Source: Anderseniella sp. (GTDB lineage: Bacteria; Pseudomonadota; Alphaproteobacteria; Rhizobiales; Aestuariivirgaceae). Taken from it: DNA of 64,000 nt. The notes below the pieces were generated by a model. That model had not been told where the DNA came from. It worked only from the letters and a program-made list of their open reading frames with translations, and did not search any database. Below are positions 44,887-52,762 of this stretch, piece by piece; positions within the stretch are counted from its first letter, which is position 1, and every line of letters begins with the position of its first letter. The stretch covers positions 124,001 to 188,000 of the forward strand of contig JANQOK010000023.1 in NCBI GenBank assembly GCA_028289645.1, in the 5' to 3' direction. The position numbers and the translations under genes were made by a program.

Positions 44887-46335
44887 CTAGCTTTTGAGAA
44901 ACTGTCCCACCTCGTCTAGAAACCGCTGCAGACCAGGATCGGTGCCCAGCAGCAGGTGATTGCGGCCTTCCAGCGGGATAAAACGCGCATTGGGTATGCC
45001 GGCCGCCAGCCGCCGTCCTTCCTCGAACGGTGCGCGGGCATCCTCGCGCACATGCAGCACAAGGGTCGGCGCCTCGATCTGTGCCAGTTCGGAGGTTATG
45101 TCGATATTGTCGATGGCCAGCTGAATACGGGCGGCGTTTTCCGGCGGCGTGGCCTTGCGCTGCAGGTTGGTGAAACTGGCGAGCTGGTCGGCATTGGCGT
45201 CGGGCATGAAGAATGCGCCGAACATGCGCACATATGCATCCAGTTCCTTGCCCCAGCCTTCGCGGATCATGGTGATGAACGCGTCGCTCTCCGCGATCTG
45301 GCCTTCGGAACCGCGCATGCGGCGGCCACGGGCATAGCCGCCGCCCAGCACCAGATGCGTGACCCTGTCCGGGTTGCGGGCTGCGTACGCCGCGGCGATC
45401 GCCGCACCCTGCGACTGACCGATAAGCGCCATACGCTCAAGGCCCAGGTCTTCGATCACCGTGGTCAGATCCATGACCGAGGCCTCAAGCGAGAAATCGT
45501 CCACCTCCCGGTCCGACAGGCCGCTGCCCCGGGCGTCATAGCGGATCATCCGGTAGTCGGGGGTGAGCATGTCGGCCAGTCCGCGGCGGACCGGGATCTG
45601 GAAGTCGAGTTCCAGGTGGGTCAGCCAGTTGGAGACGATGACCACCGGCGGGCCCTCACCCATGGTGGCGTAGGCAAGCTGCACGCCGTCGGGGGCGGTG
45701 CAGAACCGTATCTCCTGGTCAATCAACGGACCGGTGCGCGGCGCGTCGCCCGGCCGGCCGGCATCGCGGATCTGGAACACATCCACGGGATCGGGGATGT
45801 TCTTGACCTCGCACGGCCCGAGGCTGACAAGCTCGAAAGACTGGCTGGCCTTCAGGTGCTCGCGGACATTGCCCGAAATGCACACCGTGCCCGGCTCCGC
45901 AAGACTCTCCATGCGGGCCGCGATGTTGACGCCGTTGCCGAACAGGTCGGATCCGTCGACCATGACATCGCCCAGGCTGATGCCGATGCGGACCCTGATC
46001 GGTTCTCCGTCTGCCTGCGGCGTTTGCCGTTCCGCCAGCAGGCGTTGAATTTCCACAGCGCTGTGCACGGCCTCGTTGACACTGGCAAATTCCACCAGGG
46101 CGCCGTCGCCCATGGTCTTGAATATGCGGCCGCCATGGCGCTTGACGGCGGGCCTGAAGATGTCGGACATGATTTGCCTGACGCGGGAATGCGTGCCGAC
46201 CTCATCGCGAGACATCAGCTGCGAATAGCCGGCTACATCCGCTGCCAGAATGGCGACCAGTTTCCTTGAGAGTTTGTCTGCAGCCACTTTCCCATCCCAA
46301 CCCGACGAACGTTCGCGAACCATATGTGTGGACAT
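44887..46335 (-). CDS. Class III adenylate cyclase fused to an alpha/beta hydrolase
   Basis: A 482-residue protein. Residues 24-190 form a class III cyclase domain: metal Asp D33 (LAADVAGYS), substrate Lys K73 and metal Asp D77 (FKTMGDG), and the transition-state residues N137 and R141 (GVNIAARMES), all present. Residues 205-480 are an alpha/beta hydrolase with nucleophile S308 (GQSQGA), then LHVREDARAPF and a late His (EGRNHLLL). This makes cAMP production and hydrolysis of an unknown ester or lactone in one chain likely. Such fusions occur in Hyphomicrobiales. It is probably cytosolic. Confidence 0.88.
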   Translation of the reverse strand: MSTHMVRERSSGWDGKVAADKLSRKLVAILAADVAGYSQLMSRDEVGTHSRVRQIMSDIFRPAVKRHGGRIFKTMGDGALVEFASVNEAVHSAVEIQRLLAERQTPQADGEPIRVRIGISLGDVMVDGSDLFGNGVNIAARMESLAEPGTVCISGNVREHLKASQSFELVSLGPCEVKNIPDPVDVFQIRDAGRPGDAPRTGPLIDQEIRFCTAPDGVQLAYATMGEGPPVVIVSNWLTHLELDFQIPVRRGLADMLTPDYRMIRYDARGSGLSDREVDDFSLEASVMDLTTVIEDLGLERMALIGQSQGAAIAAAYAARNPDRVTHLVLGGGYARGRRMRGSEGQIAESDAFITMIREGWGKELDAYVRMFGAFFMPDANADQLASFTNLQRKATPPENAARIQLAIDNIDITSELAQIEAPTLVLHVREDARAPFEEGRRLAAGIPNARFIPLEGRNHLLLGTDPGLQRFLDEVGQFLKS

Positions 46336-46443
46336 AACCTGTGTCCACAGGCGGCAGGATACCGGATGGCTCGGTATCTCGGTTGTGACGGCCTCCCGAA
46401 AGCGGCTGCTGGTGACAACCGCGGCGCTTTCAGCCGCTGACGG

Positions 46444-46627
46444 TCACGGCGGCGACCAGTTGAAGTGGCGTTGCGCACTTGCGAAGAAGGCGGAGGGTGC
46501 CGGCTTGTCCGGCTCGGACTCCGGCATCTTGTCCACCGGGAAAGCGCCGACCGAGACGAACGCGCTGGTCAGGCCGACCGGGGTGATTGGCCCACCGCCC
46601 GCCAGCGTCGAGCCGATGCGCGCGCAT
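46444..46627 (-). pseudogene. Possible small gene with a shifted start
   Basis: A good -10 box (TATAAT, 46655-46650) and GGAGGGA lie before ATG 46627. The frame that looks coding, however (STLAGGGPITPVGLTSAFVS, then VDKMPESEPDKPAPSAFF and FNWSPP to the stop at 46444), is one base out of step with this ATG. Removing a CGCG duplication after the first codon would restore an about 59-residue protein. Either a recent four-base insertion killed a small gene, or the coding look is chance. Confidence 0.35.
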
Positions 46628-46821
46628 GACGTTCCCTCCAGAGTGCGGGATTATAGCAGGTGCGGTGTTTGGGGTGAAACTTGGCTTGCGATGATTGAAA
46701 CAAGCCGGACATCGTTGGCACAAGTGCCGGCATGTCACCTCGGTTTCGCCGTTTGTCTTGCCCGTCCCGAAGGTCGGGCAAGACGTTTTGAGTTAGGCAG
46801 GCTGGGCTGCTCAAACGCAGC

Positions 46822-48162
46822 TCATTCCGCTGCAGCCAGGCCGTTGTGAGATGCGCCCGCGCGTTTCAGGAAGCTCTTGTTGATCGGACTGTGCGGCTTC
46901 ACCGCCAGCCGCTCAGCCGCCAGTGCCTCGGCGGCTCCACTGTTGCCTGAACGCACCGCGGCTTCCGTCAATGTCCAGTCGATGATGTCACGCTGCGCGT
47001 GGCTTCCGCCGAAGGAGTTCGCGACGTACCGCGCCGGGTGAAGCATGTCGACCGCCTGGTCGTAGCGTCCTTGCCAGAAGGCGCGGAAGCCCTCGATCAG
47101 CGGCATGCCAGTGATTTGCGCCCAGCCGGCGGTTTCGCCGCCGTGCTCGCCGGCAGACCGGTACTGTTGCAGGATCCGGTCGACTTCGCTTTCACGTCCT
47201 GCGCCCAGATACGCCATCGCTGCATGCCAGTCGTTGAACGGATAGAGCCGTCCGTCCGCATGAGCGTCCCAGGACCGGGCCACCTCGGCCCACCGGTCTC
47301 CGACATCGTGTCCTTCCATGTGCAGCCGCCACAGCAGGGCCGAGGCGTCCACCAGATCGAGCGCAACCTGGCTGTCGTCGCCGCGGACCCGCTCATCGTA
47401 CAGCTGGATGACGGCGTCGGGCTTGCCGACATCGAGATGGTAGAGCGCGTTGTGCCACCAGTTGTGAACCTTGAAGAAGTTGTCATCGCCCGACCAGTGC
47501 GGCTCTCGCGATACCATCCACTCGATGCCATCCTCGGCGCGGCCCTGCATCTCCAGAACATGCGCGACCGCGTGATGGGCCCAGCAATCGAGCGGTTCAC
47601 GGTCGGTCGCCTCGCGCCCGACTGCCTCGGCCCGGGCATAATCCCCAGCCTCCTCGAGACCGAAGGCATACATGCCCAGGACGATCGAATAGCCCGGCTG
47701 GTCTTGCGACCATTTCGGCAGCACCCGTGCCAGCCGGTCGCGCAGGTTGCGCGCGTTGGCGCGATAGAAGTCCATCAGGTGACCGGCCTGCAGCGCGACG
47801 ATGTCGTGCGGGAACTCGATATTGTGGCGGTCGAGCCGCACCGCTGCCTTGGTCCAGTTGTTGCTGACAAGGGCCTCCAGCGCCGCCACATGGGATTTCT
47901 CGTTTTCAGTTTTGGCAAGAGGTTTCGCCGTTTCCAGGACGGACCTGGCTTCGGCGGTTGCTTCGGGCTCCGTCGCCAGGCCGAAGAGATAGGCCTTGAG
48001 GATGTGCGCCATTGCGAACTCGGGAGCCGCCTCGATCGCCTGATCGGCCAGCGCCACAGGGTCACCCCGGTAGATGTTGAACGCCCGCACTGCCGCGTCG
48101 AAATGCTCGACGGCGGCGTCGTTTGCCCCTGATGCGCCCGCTGATTGCATAGTGTCTTTCAT
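46822..48162 (-). CDS. TTC38-family tetratricopeptide repeat protein
   Basis: A 446-residue cytosolic all-helical protein. It follows the TTC38 family from end to end: FNIYRGDPVALADQAIEAAPEFAMAHILKAYL, RLDRHNIEFPHDIVALQAGHLMDFY, GYSIVLGMYAFGLEEAGDYARAEAVGREA, CWAHHAVAHVLEMQGRAEDGIEWM and NWWHNALYHLDVG. The conserved His-rich segments (HHAVAHV, HNWWHNALYHLD) suggest more than simple scaffolding, but no activity is established. Three or more TPR-like repeats can be discerned. It stands alone on its strand. Confidence 0.82.
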   Translation of the reverse strand: MKDTMQSAGASGANDAAVEHFDAAVRAFNIYRGDPVALADQAIEAAPEFAMAHILKAYLFGLATEPEATAEARSVLETAKPLAKTENEKSHVAALEALVSNNWTKAAVRLDRHNIEFPHDIVALQAGHLMDFYRANARNLRDRLARVLPKWSQDQPGYSIVLGMYAFGLEEAGDYARAEAVGREATDREPLDCWAHHAVAHVLEMQGRAEDGIEWMVSREPHWSGDDNFFKVHNWWHNALYHLDVGKPDAVIQLYDERVRGDDSQVALDLVDASALLWRLHMEGHDVGDRWAEVARSWDAHADGRLYPFNDWHAAMAYLGAGRESEVDRILQQYRSAGEHGGETAGWAQITGMPLIEGFRAFWQGRYDQAVDMLHPARYVANSFGGSHAQRDIIDWTLTEAAVRSGNSGAAEALAAERLAVKPHSPINKSFLKRAGASHNGLAAAE

Positions 48163-48409
48163 GTTTCACTCCGTGAACGATTGTCTGAATTGCAAAGCCC
48201 GTCGGCGTCGGCAGGCGGCGTTGCGGCGCACCTGCAGAGCCGGGGCTCGATGATGTGCACGGACATAAAGGGGTTTGACGGCACTGAAAAGTGTACTAGT
48301 TGTTCGGTATGCGAATTTTCGTTTCTTGTTAATTAAAACAACCCTTTAGACAGGTTCCGCCTGGGCATGACTACCGCCGCGACCTGAAATACCACCCGTG
48401 ACTGCACCG

Positions 48410-48432
48410 CAGGTACAGTACCTGTGGTACAG
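48410..48432. promoter_or_regulatory. TetR-type operator upstream of the regulator gene
   Basis: CAGGTAC-A-GTACCTG (48410-48424) is a perfect 15-base palindrome. GGTACAG recurs at 48412-48418 and 48426-48432, a 14-base period. It lies about 45 bases before the GTG start of the TetR gene, fitting autoregulation. Confidence 0.6.
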
Positions 48433-48466
48433 TTTTGCCGACCAAAGCCTGTGCCGAGGACGAAAA

Positions 48467-49081
48467 GTGACGAAGCCGACCCCGCAGACGAGAGAACAGA
48501 TACTGGCGGCTGCAGAGGCGGCCGTCCTGACAAAAGGGTTTTCCGCAACCTCGATCGACGAACTGATCGCCGAGGTCGGAATCTCGAAGAGCGGCTTCTT
48601 CTATCACTTCCGTGACAAGACGAACCTGGCGCGTGCTTTGCTTGAGCGCTATGTCGAGCAGGACGATGTGGTTTTTGACCGGGTCTTCGCCGAGGCGGAC
48701 GAACTGAGCGAGGATCCGCTGCACAGCTTCCTGATTGCGCTCAAACTGCTGGCCAAAGTGTTCGAGGATCTGCCTAACGGCCATCCCGGCTGCATCGTGG
48801 CATCGGTGTGCTACCACCAACAGCTGTTCGACCAGGAAGTGCGCAGCATCAACGCCAAGGCTGTCCTGTCGTGGCGGGCGCGGTTTCGCGGTCGCATCGA
48901 AAAAATCGCCGAACGCTACGAACCGCGGGTCAACGTCGACCTTGATGACCTGGCTGACATGTTTTCTGCGATCGGAGATGGCGGCATCATACTGTCCAAG
49001 GTGGTCGGGGACAAATCCCTGCTGCCCAAGCAATTGCTGCTGTATCGGGACTTCATCCGTCTGATCTTCGACCCCGCCTGA
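48467..49081 (+). CDS. TetR/AcrR-family transcriptional regulator
   Basis: A 204-residue regulator. The helix-turn-helix is TREQILAAAEAAVLTKGFSATSIDELIAEVGISKSGFFYHFRDKTNLA. The ligand domain has VFEDLPNGHPGCIVASVCYHQQLF, seen in a subgroup related to stress and fatty-acid responses. GTG 48467 is chosen because AGGA lies six bases upstream; the frame is open to 48398, but that part overlaps the operator. No target gene is adjacent in an obvious way; the TTC38-like gene is divergent, about 300 bases away. Confidence 0.85.
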   Translation: MTKPTPQTREQILAAAEAAVLTKGFSATSIDELIAEVGISKSGFFYHFRDKTNLARALLERYVEQDDVVFDRVFAEADELSEDPLHSFLIALKLLAKVFEDLPNGHPGCIVASVCYHQQLFDQEVRSINAKAVLSWRARFRGRIEKIAERYEPRVNVDLDDLADMFSAIGDGGIILSKVVGDKSLLPKQLLLYRDFIRLIFDPA

Positions 49082-49234
49082 GCCGTGCAGGCGTGCCTGA
49101 CCCTGCAAGTTTCCGCAACGTTATTCTCTTTTGGTCTGGGTACGTATATACTGCGATCCGGGAGGTATCCTCCCGGGTTGGGGCGGCGGCCGGTTGCGAT
49201 TCTGGATGGATCGGGCCGCAAGGGGAGACGCCTC

Positions 49235-49588
49235 ATGAGATCAGCCTTCGCCATCACGTTCATGTTGATATGCCATCTGTCGGTGAGCACCAGCGCGCTC
49301 GCCCAGTCCGTCGTCCGCGACTATCGCTATGTCACCAAGGTCAATGTCGGACAGGACGACCATCTGTACATCACCGTCGCGGGCAATTTTTCGCCCGATC
49401 ACGGCTGCACCAACCATTCCTATGTGCGCAGCAGTTTTCCGCTCTCCGACGATCGCACGAAGGCCTGGCTGCAGCTGGCCACCGCATCGTTCCTGTCGCA
49501 ATCCAAGGTTCATGTGTGGACGCGAGGCTGCAATGGCGGGGCCAATGTCGACTATCCGATCATGATCGGCCTTCAGATATTCCAGTAG
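49235..49588 (+). CDS. Small secreted protein, weakly like AB5-toxin B subunits
   Basis: A 117-residue protein with a signal peptide ending in ALAQ. The mature part of about 94 residues has two cysteines (CTNHSY, RGCNGG) and a strand-helix-strand layout: YRYVTKVNVGQDDHLYITV, SDDRTKAWLQLATASFLSQSKVHVW, then MIGLQIFQ. The VGQD...helix...VHV order recalls SubB/PltB-type B subunits, but the similarity is weak and no A subunit is adjacent. AAGGGGAGA precedes ATG 49235. A serine protease gene converges 12 bases downstream. Confidence 0.6.
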   Translation: MRSAFAITFMLICHLSVSTSALAQSVVRDYRYVTKVNVGQDDHLYITVAGNFSPDHGCTNHSYVRSSFPLSDDRTKAWLQLATASFLSQSKVHVWTRGCNGGANVDYPIMIGLQIFQ

Positions 49589-49600
49589 CCGACCCGGGCC

Positions 49601-50452
49601 TCAAGGGGCAGCGATCACCGTGCTGATCAGGCTGGGAGGCAGCAGCGGGCCGAACGATCCGCTTATGGTTGAGTCGAACCAGGCGCCGAACGACGCCGCG
49701 TGCGGGCCACGGGCCTCATAGTCGCGCCACGCATACCTGCCGGCGCGCGCCGCAACGCCGATGATCACATAGTCATCCCACTGGCCCGGGGTCGGGTGGT
49801 TGGGGATCATGATCGCGGCACCTGAATCGCCATCGCGGATCTTCATGTCGCCGTCGATGCGGATGACTTCGTCATTGATGCCGTCAATCCGAAACCGGCC
49901 GAACTGCAGCACCCCGAAAGTGGCGTTGGAACTGCCGCAGGTCAGGCCGTAGCCATAGACATTCACCCGGGAGCGGCGCACGCTGCTCATGGTGCCGCGG
50001 AACCGGTCGCGCCGGTACCAGGCCCACAGCCGGCCGTCGGCGCGCCGGGGAAACAGGCCGCCCTGCAACCGCACAAGCCCGACATCGAACTCCGGCTTGT
50101 CGTCATTGCTGCGCCATCTGGGATGCGGGAAGAACTCCTGCACCATGGCGGTCGGTGCATTTTCGTCCCTGAAATTGCCCAGCGTGACCGGGTCACCGGG
50201 TGACATCGCGCAATGGGCGGCAGTCAGCACCCAGGCCGGCGAGATCAGCATGCCGGAACACAGGATGGTCGCCCCGGCGCGCGTCTGGTACTCCAGCAGC
50301 ACCGCACCGGTGGTGGGGATAACGGAGACAGGCACCGAAATGCCGCCTTCCAGCGCGGCGATGGACGTGTCGGTCTGCTGCGCGCGGACCTGCGCCGCGC
50401 CCGCGAGCGCACCGAACAGAAAACAGCAAAGGATGATGGCGGTTCTGGACAT
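49601..50452 (-). CDS. Secreted trypsin-like serine protease (S1 family)
   Basis: A 283-residue protein with a signal peptide (about 25 residues, ending VRAQQ). The catalytic triad is visible: His in VLTAAHCAM, Asp in PEFDVGLVRL and Ser in RDGDSGAAIM. GGISVPVSVIPTTGAVLLEYQT at the mature start and ILCSGMLISPAWVLTAAHC resemble S1 entry strands. It is likely periplasmic or secreted. The ATG 50452 starts the signal peptide; an upstream in-frame Met at 50509 is not needed. It converges with the small secreted protein gene. Confidence 0.85.
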   Translation of the reverse strand: MSRTAIILCCFLFGALAGAAQVRAQQTDTSIAALEGGISVPVSVIPTTGAVLLEYQTRAGATILCSGMLISPAWVLTAAHCAMSPGDPVTLGNFRDENAPTAMVQEFFPHPRWRSNDDKPEFDVGLVRLQGGLFPRRADGRLWAWYRRDRFRGTMSSVRRSRVNVYGYGLTCGSSNATFGVLQFGRFRIDGINDEVIRIDGDMKIRDGDSGAAIMIPNHPTPGQWDDYVIIGVAARAGRYAWRDYEARGPHAASFGAWFDSTISGSFGPLLPPSLISTVIAAP

Positions 50453-50655
50453 TGAAAGAGGTTCCTTCCGTGATGTCGTTAGGTCAACCTTATGCCAACA
50501 AACCGGCAATTGTTGGGAGCAGGTCGGCCTTGAGGGCAGCGGATTCTTGACGCTGCGTTATCTTACGTGCGTTACTTGTGCTTCCCGGGGACGGCAGCAG
50601 GCCTGTCCATGCTGCCGCACTGCCGGGCCGTGTCAGCAATTGCCGGAGTGAGCCA

Positions 50656-51072
50656 ATGGCCGATGAGAACCCGAATGTCACCATCCTGCAGAGCGTCTAT
50701 GCCGAATGGCACCGGACCAAGGGCGATCCGTCGGCCATACTCGACATCCTGGCGGACGAGGTTCGCTGGGGCTCGGCGGCAGACGGCAAGCCCGGCATGG
50801 ATTTCGCCAGGAAGCGCGCCAGCAAAGACGAGGTCGCCGGGTACTTCCGCGACCTGGTGAACGAGTGGTCGATGGAGTTTTTCCACGTCAACGAGATGGT
50901 CGCACAGGGCGGCCGTGTCGTGGTCCTGTGCGAATGCGCCTGGACCAACAAGCGCACCGGTAACCACATAAAACTGCCGAAAGTGGATGTCTGGTATCTC
51001 GAAGACGGCAAGGCGAGCGAGTTCATGGAGTATTTCGACACCCACGCCGCCGTGGAAGCGGCGGCGGGGTAG
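50656..51072 (+). CDS. SnoaL-like (NTF2-fold) protein
   Basis: A 138-residue cytosolic protein with the NTF2/SnoaL alpha+beta layout: NVTILQSVYAEWHRTKGDPSAILDILADEVRWGSA, KDEVAGYFRDLVNEWSMEFFHVNEMVAQGGRVVVLCECAWTNKRTGN, then KVDVWYLEDGKASEFMEYFDTHAAVEA. Members include polyketide cyclases and isomerases, but the wide family gives no substrate. A weak GGAG precedes ATG 50656. It is the last GC-rich gene before the AT-rich island. Confidence 0.78.
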   Translation: MADENPNVTILQSVYAEWHRTKGDPSAILDILADEVRWGSAADGKPGMDFARKRASKDEVAGYFRDLVNEWSMEFFHVNEMVAQGGRVVVLCECAWTNKRTGNHIKLPKVDVWYLEDGKASEFMEYFDTHAAVEAAAG

Positions 51073-51664
51073 GGGATAGTTGTTGGAACGGCGCAGTGGC
51101 CGCCGAGATTTTGGTGCGATTGCTTTTCGGTCAGTCGGCAGGTCGAGCACAGGTGTTTATGAACGAGCACATCTTTTGCGTTGTATAGTTTGTGCCGTCA
51201 CTTTCGGCCCAATCCGGCCATTCGCCATCGCAAGTCCCGGCATCCGATTACGGACATTCGCCGCACCTGCGAAGTGTTGGTCAACCTGATGTCGGCAATT
51301 CGGACATTTTTACCAAATGTCGGTCGCCGCTGACGTCCGGTTTTACCCCCTAGAGAAGCCCTGCGTCAGAGCTCTTTTTTGTCTGTTCTTTTGCCGATTG
51401 TCGCAACTTGTTCATTGGGGACAACGGGCCATCATTGGTCATCTCCTGTTTGCAATTGACAGCAGAAGCGCCCCATTATTTTCACAAATATCGTCGTGTT
51501 CGCTTTGGTCGTGAGAAAGTAATCGCCTTACCGAAGTAGGAAAAACTACAAATTTCAGGTATGTTTCGAACAAAACTTTCTTCCACAATCAGCACCCTGT
51601 CCTTGCATGTTTGAAGATTTTTCATGACACTCGCGGACTTGATGTGAGCTGAGGAGTCGCGTCA
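51073..51664. other. Intergenic region at the left edge of the island
   Basis: No convincing gene is seen. Base composition moves from GC-rich to AT-rich within this stretch. The left part holds repeated pieces of CGGACATT/CGGCCATTCG wording (about 51200-51320) of the kind left by decayed repeats. No attachment site or integrase remnant is recognised. Confidence 0.5.
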
Positions 51665-52318
51665 ATGCATGAAGATGGTCATAGGGTAGTATACTATTCG
51701 GATAAAGTAACAGCTGCGATAGTGGCAGCAGTCGTCAGCGGCATTGTGAGTTTGTATATATACTTTGGTCAGATAGAAAATGAAAACGCCGTTCTTATGT
51801 TGCAAAAATCAGAATTAGCAATAAATGAAAAACTGGCAGAAATTAAAGAAATAGAAAATCAAAACGCAATTAAAACGTCAAATTTAGAAAACAATTTATT
51901 GAAATTAGAATTGCAAAAAGAACACTCTAGAAATATCTGGATTGAAATACGAAAGCGAATTGATCGGATGATGCCTATTTCAACAACCGATGTGAGTAAT
52001 GAATTGGAAAAATTTGAATCATATATATTTGAGCTTGATAAACACATTGATGTGAATTTCGAAAATAGAAAGTTAGTAAATTTAATAGATCAACTTTATC
52101 CATATGCTAGAAATTTGGAAAAATGCCATAGTGAAGCAAGATATTATGCATTCAACATTACGAGCAGGGTGCTGGTTGGACCAAAAAATATTTGTCATCA
52201 AGGAAACATTAACGAGAGGACAAAGTGCTTAAGTCGTCATTTGGCGGGAGGAGAATACGACGGTGTGTCGCACGTTGGATTAAGTAAATCTGTTATTAAT
52301 TGCGCGCCGAAATTTTAG
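51665..52318 (+). CDS. Membrane-anchored coiled-coil protein of unknown function
   Basis: A 217-residue protein with one membrane helix near the N-terminus (AAIVAAVVSGIVSLYIYFG, about 17-35). A long coiled coil follows (residues 38-85, rich in Glu, Lys, Asn, Leu: EKLAEIKEIENQN), and then a soluble part with three cysteines. No family is recognised. The gene is strongly AT-rich. GAGGAG lies ahead of ATG 51665. Membrane-anchored coiled coils of this sort are common in defence islands, but this one cannot be assigned. Confidence 0.6.
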   Translation: MHEDGHRVVYYSDKVTAAIVAAVVSGIVSLYIYFGQIENENAVLMLQKSELAINEKLAEIKEIENQNAIKTSNLENNLLKLELQKEHSRNIWIEIRKRIDRMMPISTTDVSNELEKFESYIFELDKHIDVNFENRKLVNLIDQLYPYARNLEKCHSEARYYAFNITSRVLVGPKNICHQGNINERTKCLSRHLAGGEYDGVSHVGLSKSVINCAPKF

Positions 52319-52762
52319 ATGACTCGTACATCAGTGCGTATCAAATGCGCCAATGCAGCCATTAGCTACCTGCCAATTCCGTACGATCTCCGAAACTTGC
52401 CGTTCGGCCGATGTCGCCCCTAATAGCGCAAACCGGAAGTGCCGCGAAATCGGCTGGAGGTCCAAGAAGGGCTCAGAGCGTCCATATGTTGAAACGCAAC
52501 ACCCAAACGTGTCGATTGCTGAAAACGGCCCAGAGCTGACACTTATTGTATTCAAGATCGCTGCGACTCAGCATACTCTAATGCAGCCATTCAAAGAGAT
52601 GCTCGGCCTGCGTATAGCGGCCACCACTCTAGGCACAATGTTCTCAAACTTGTTAAACCCGATTGTCGCATCTGCTGAGTGACATATTTACCCATCAGCT
52701 TTTGGATCGCATATTAATATTGCGAGATCAAAAAGTGCCAGTTTACCGCAAAGTGATCATAT
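52319..52762. other. Intergenic region between island genes
   Basis: A GC-richer patch (about 52340-52640) with no believable gene. The one open frame across it has no protein-like character. It contains wording such as CGTTCGGCCGATGTCGCCCC, similar in style to the left-edge region, so it may be a decayed repeat. A TATTAATATTGCG stretch at about 52711-52725 may be a promoter for the NTPase gene. Confidence 0.4.

Noticed and set aside
52353..52682. 109-residue frame between island genes
   Set aside because: No ribosome site, no hydrophobic or domain pattern, and wording of a decayed intergenic repeat.
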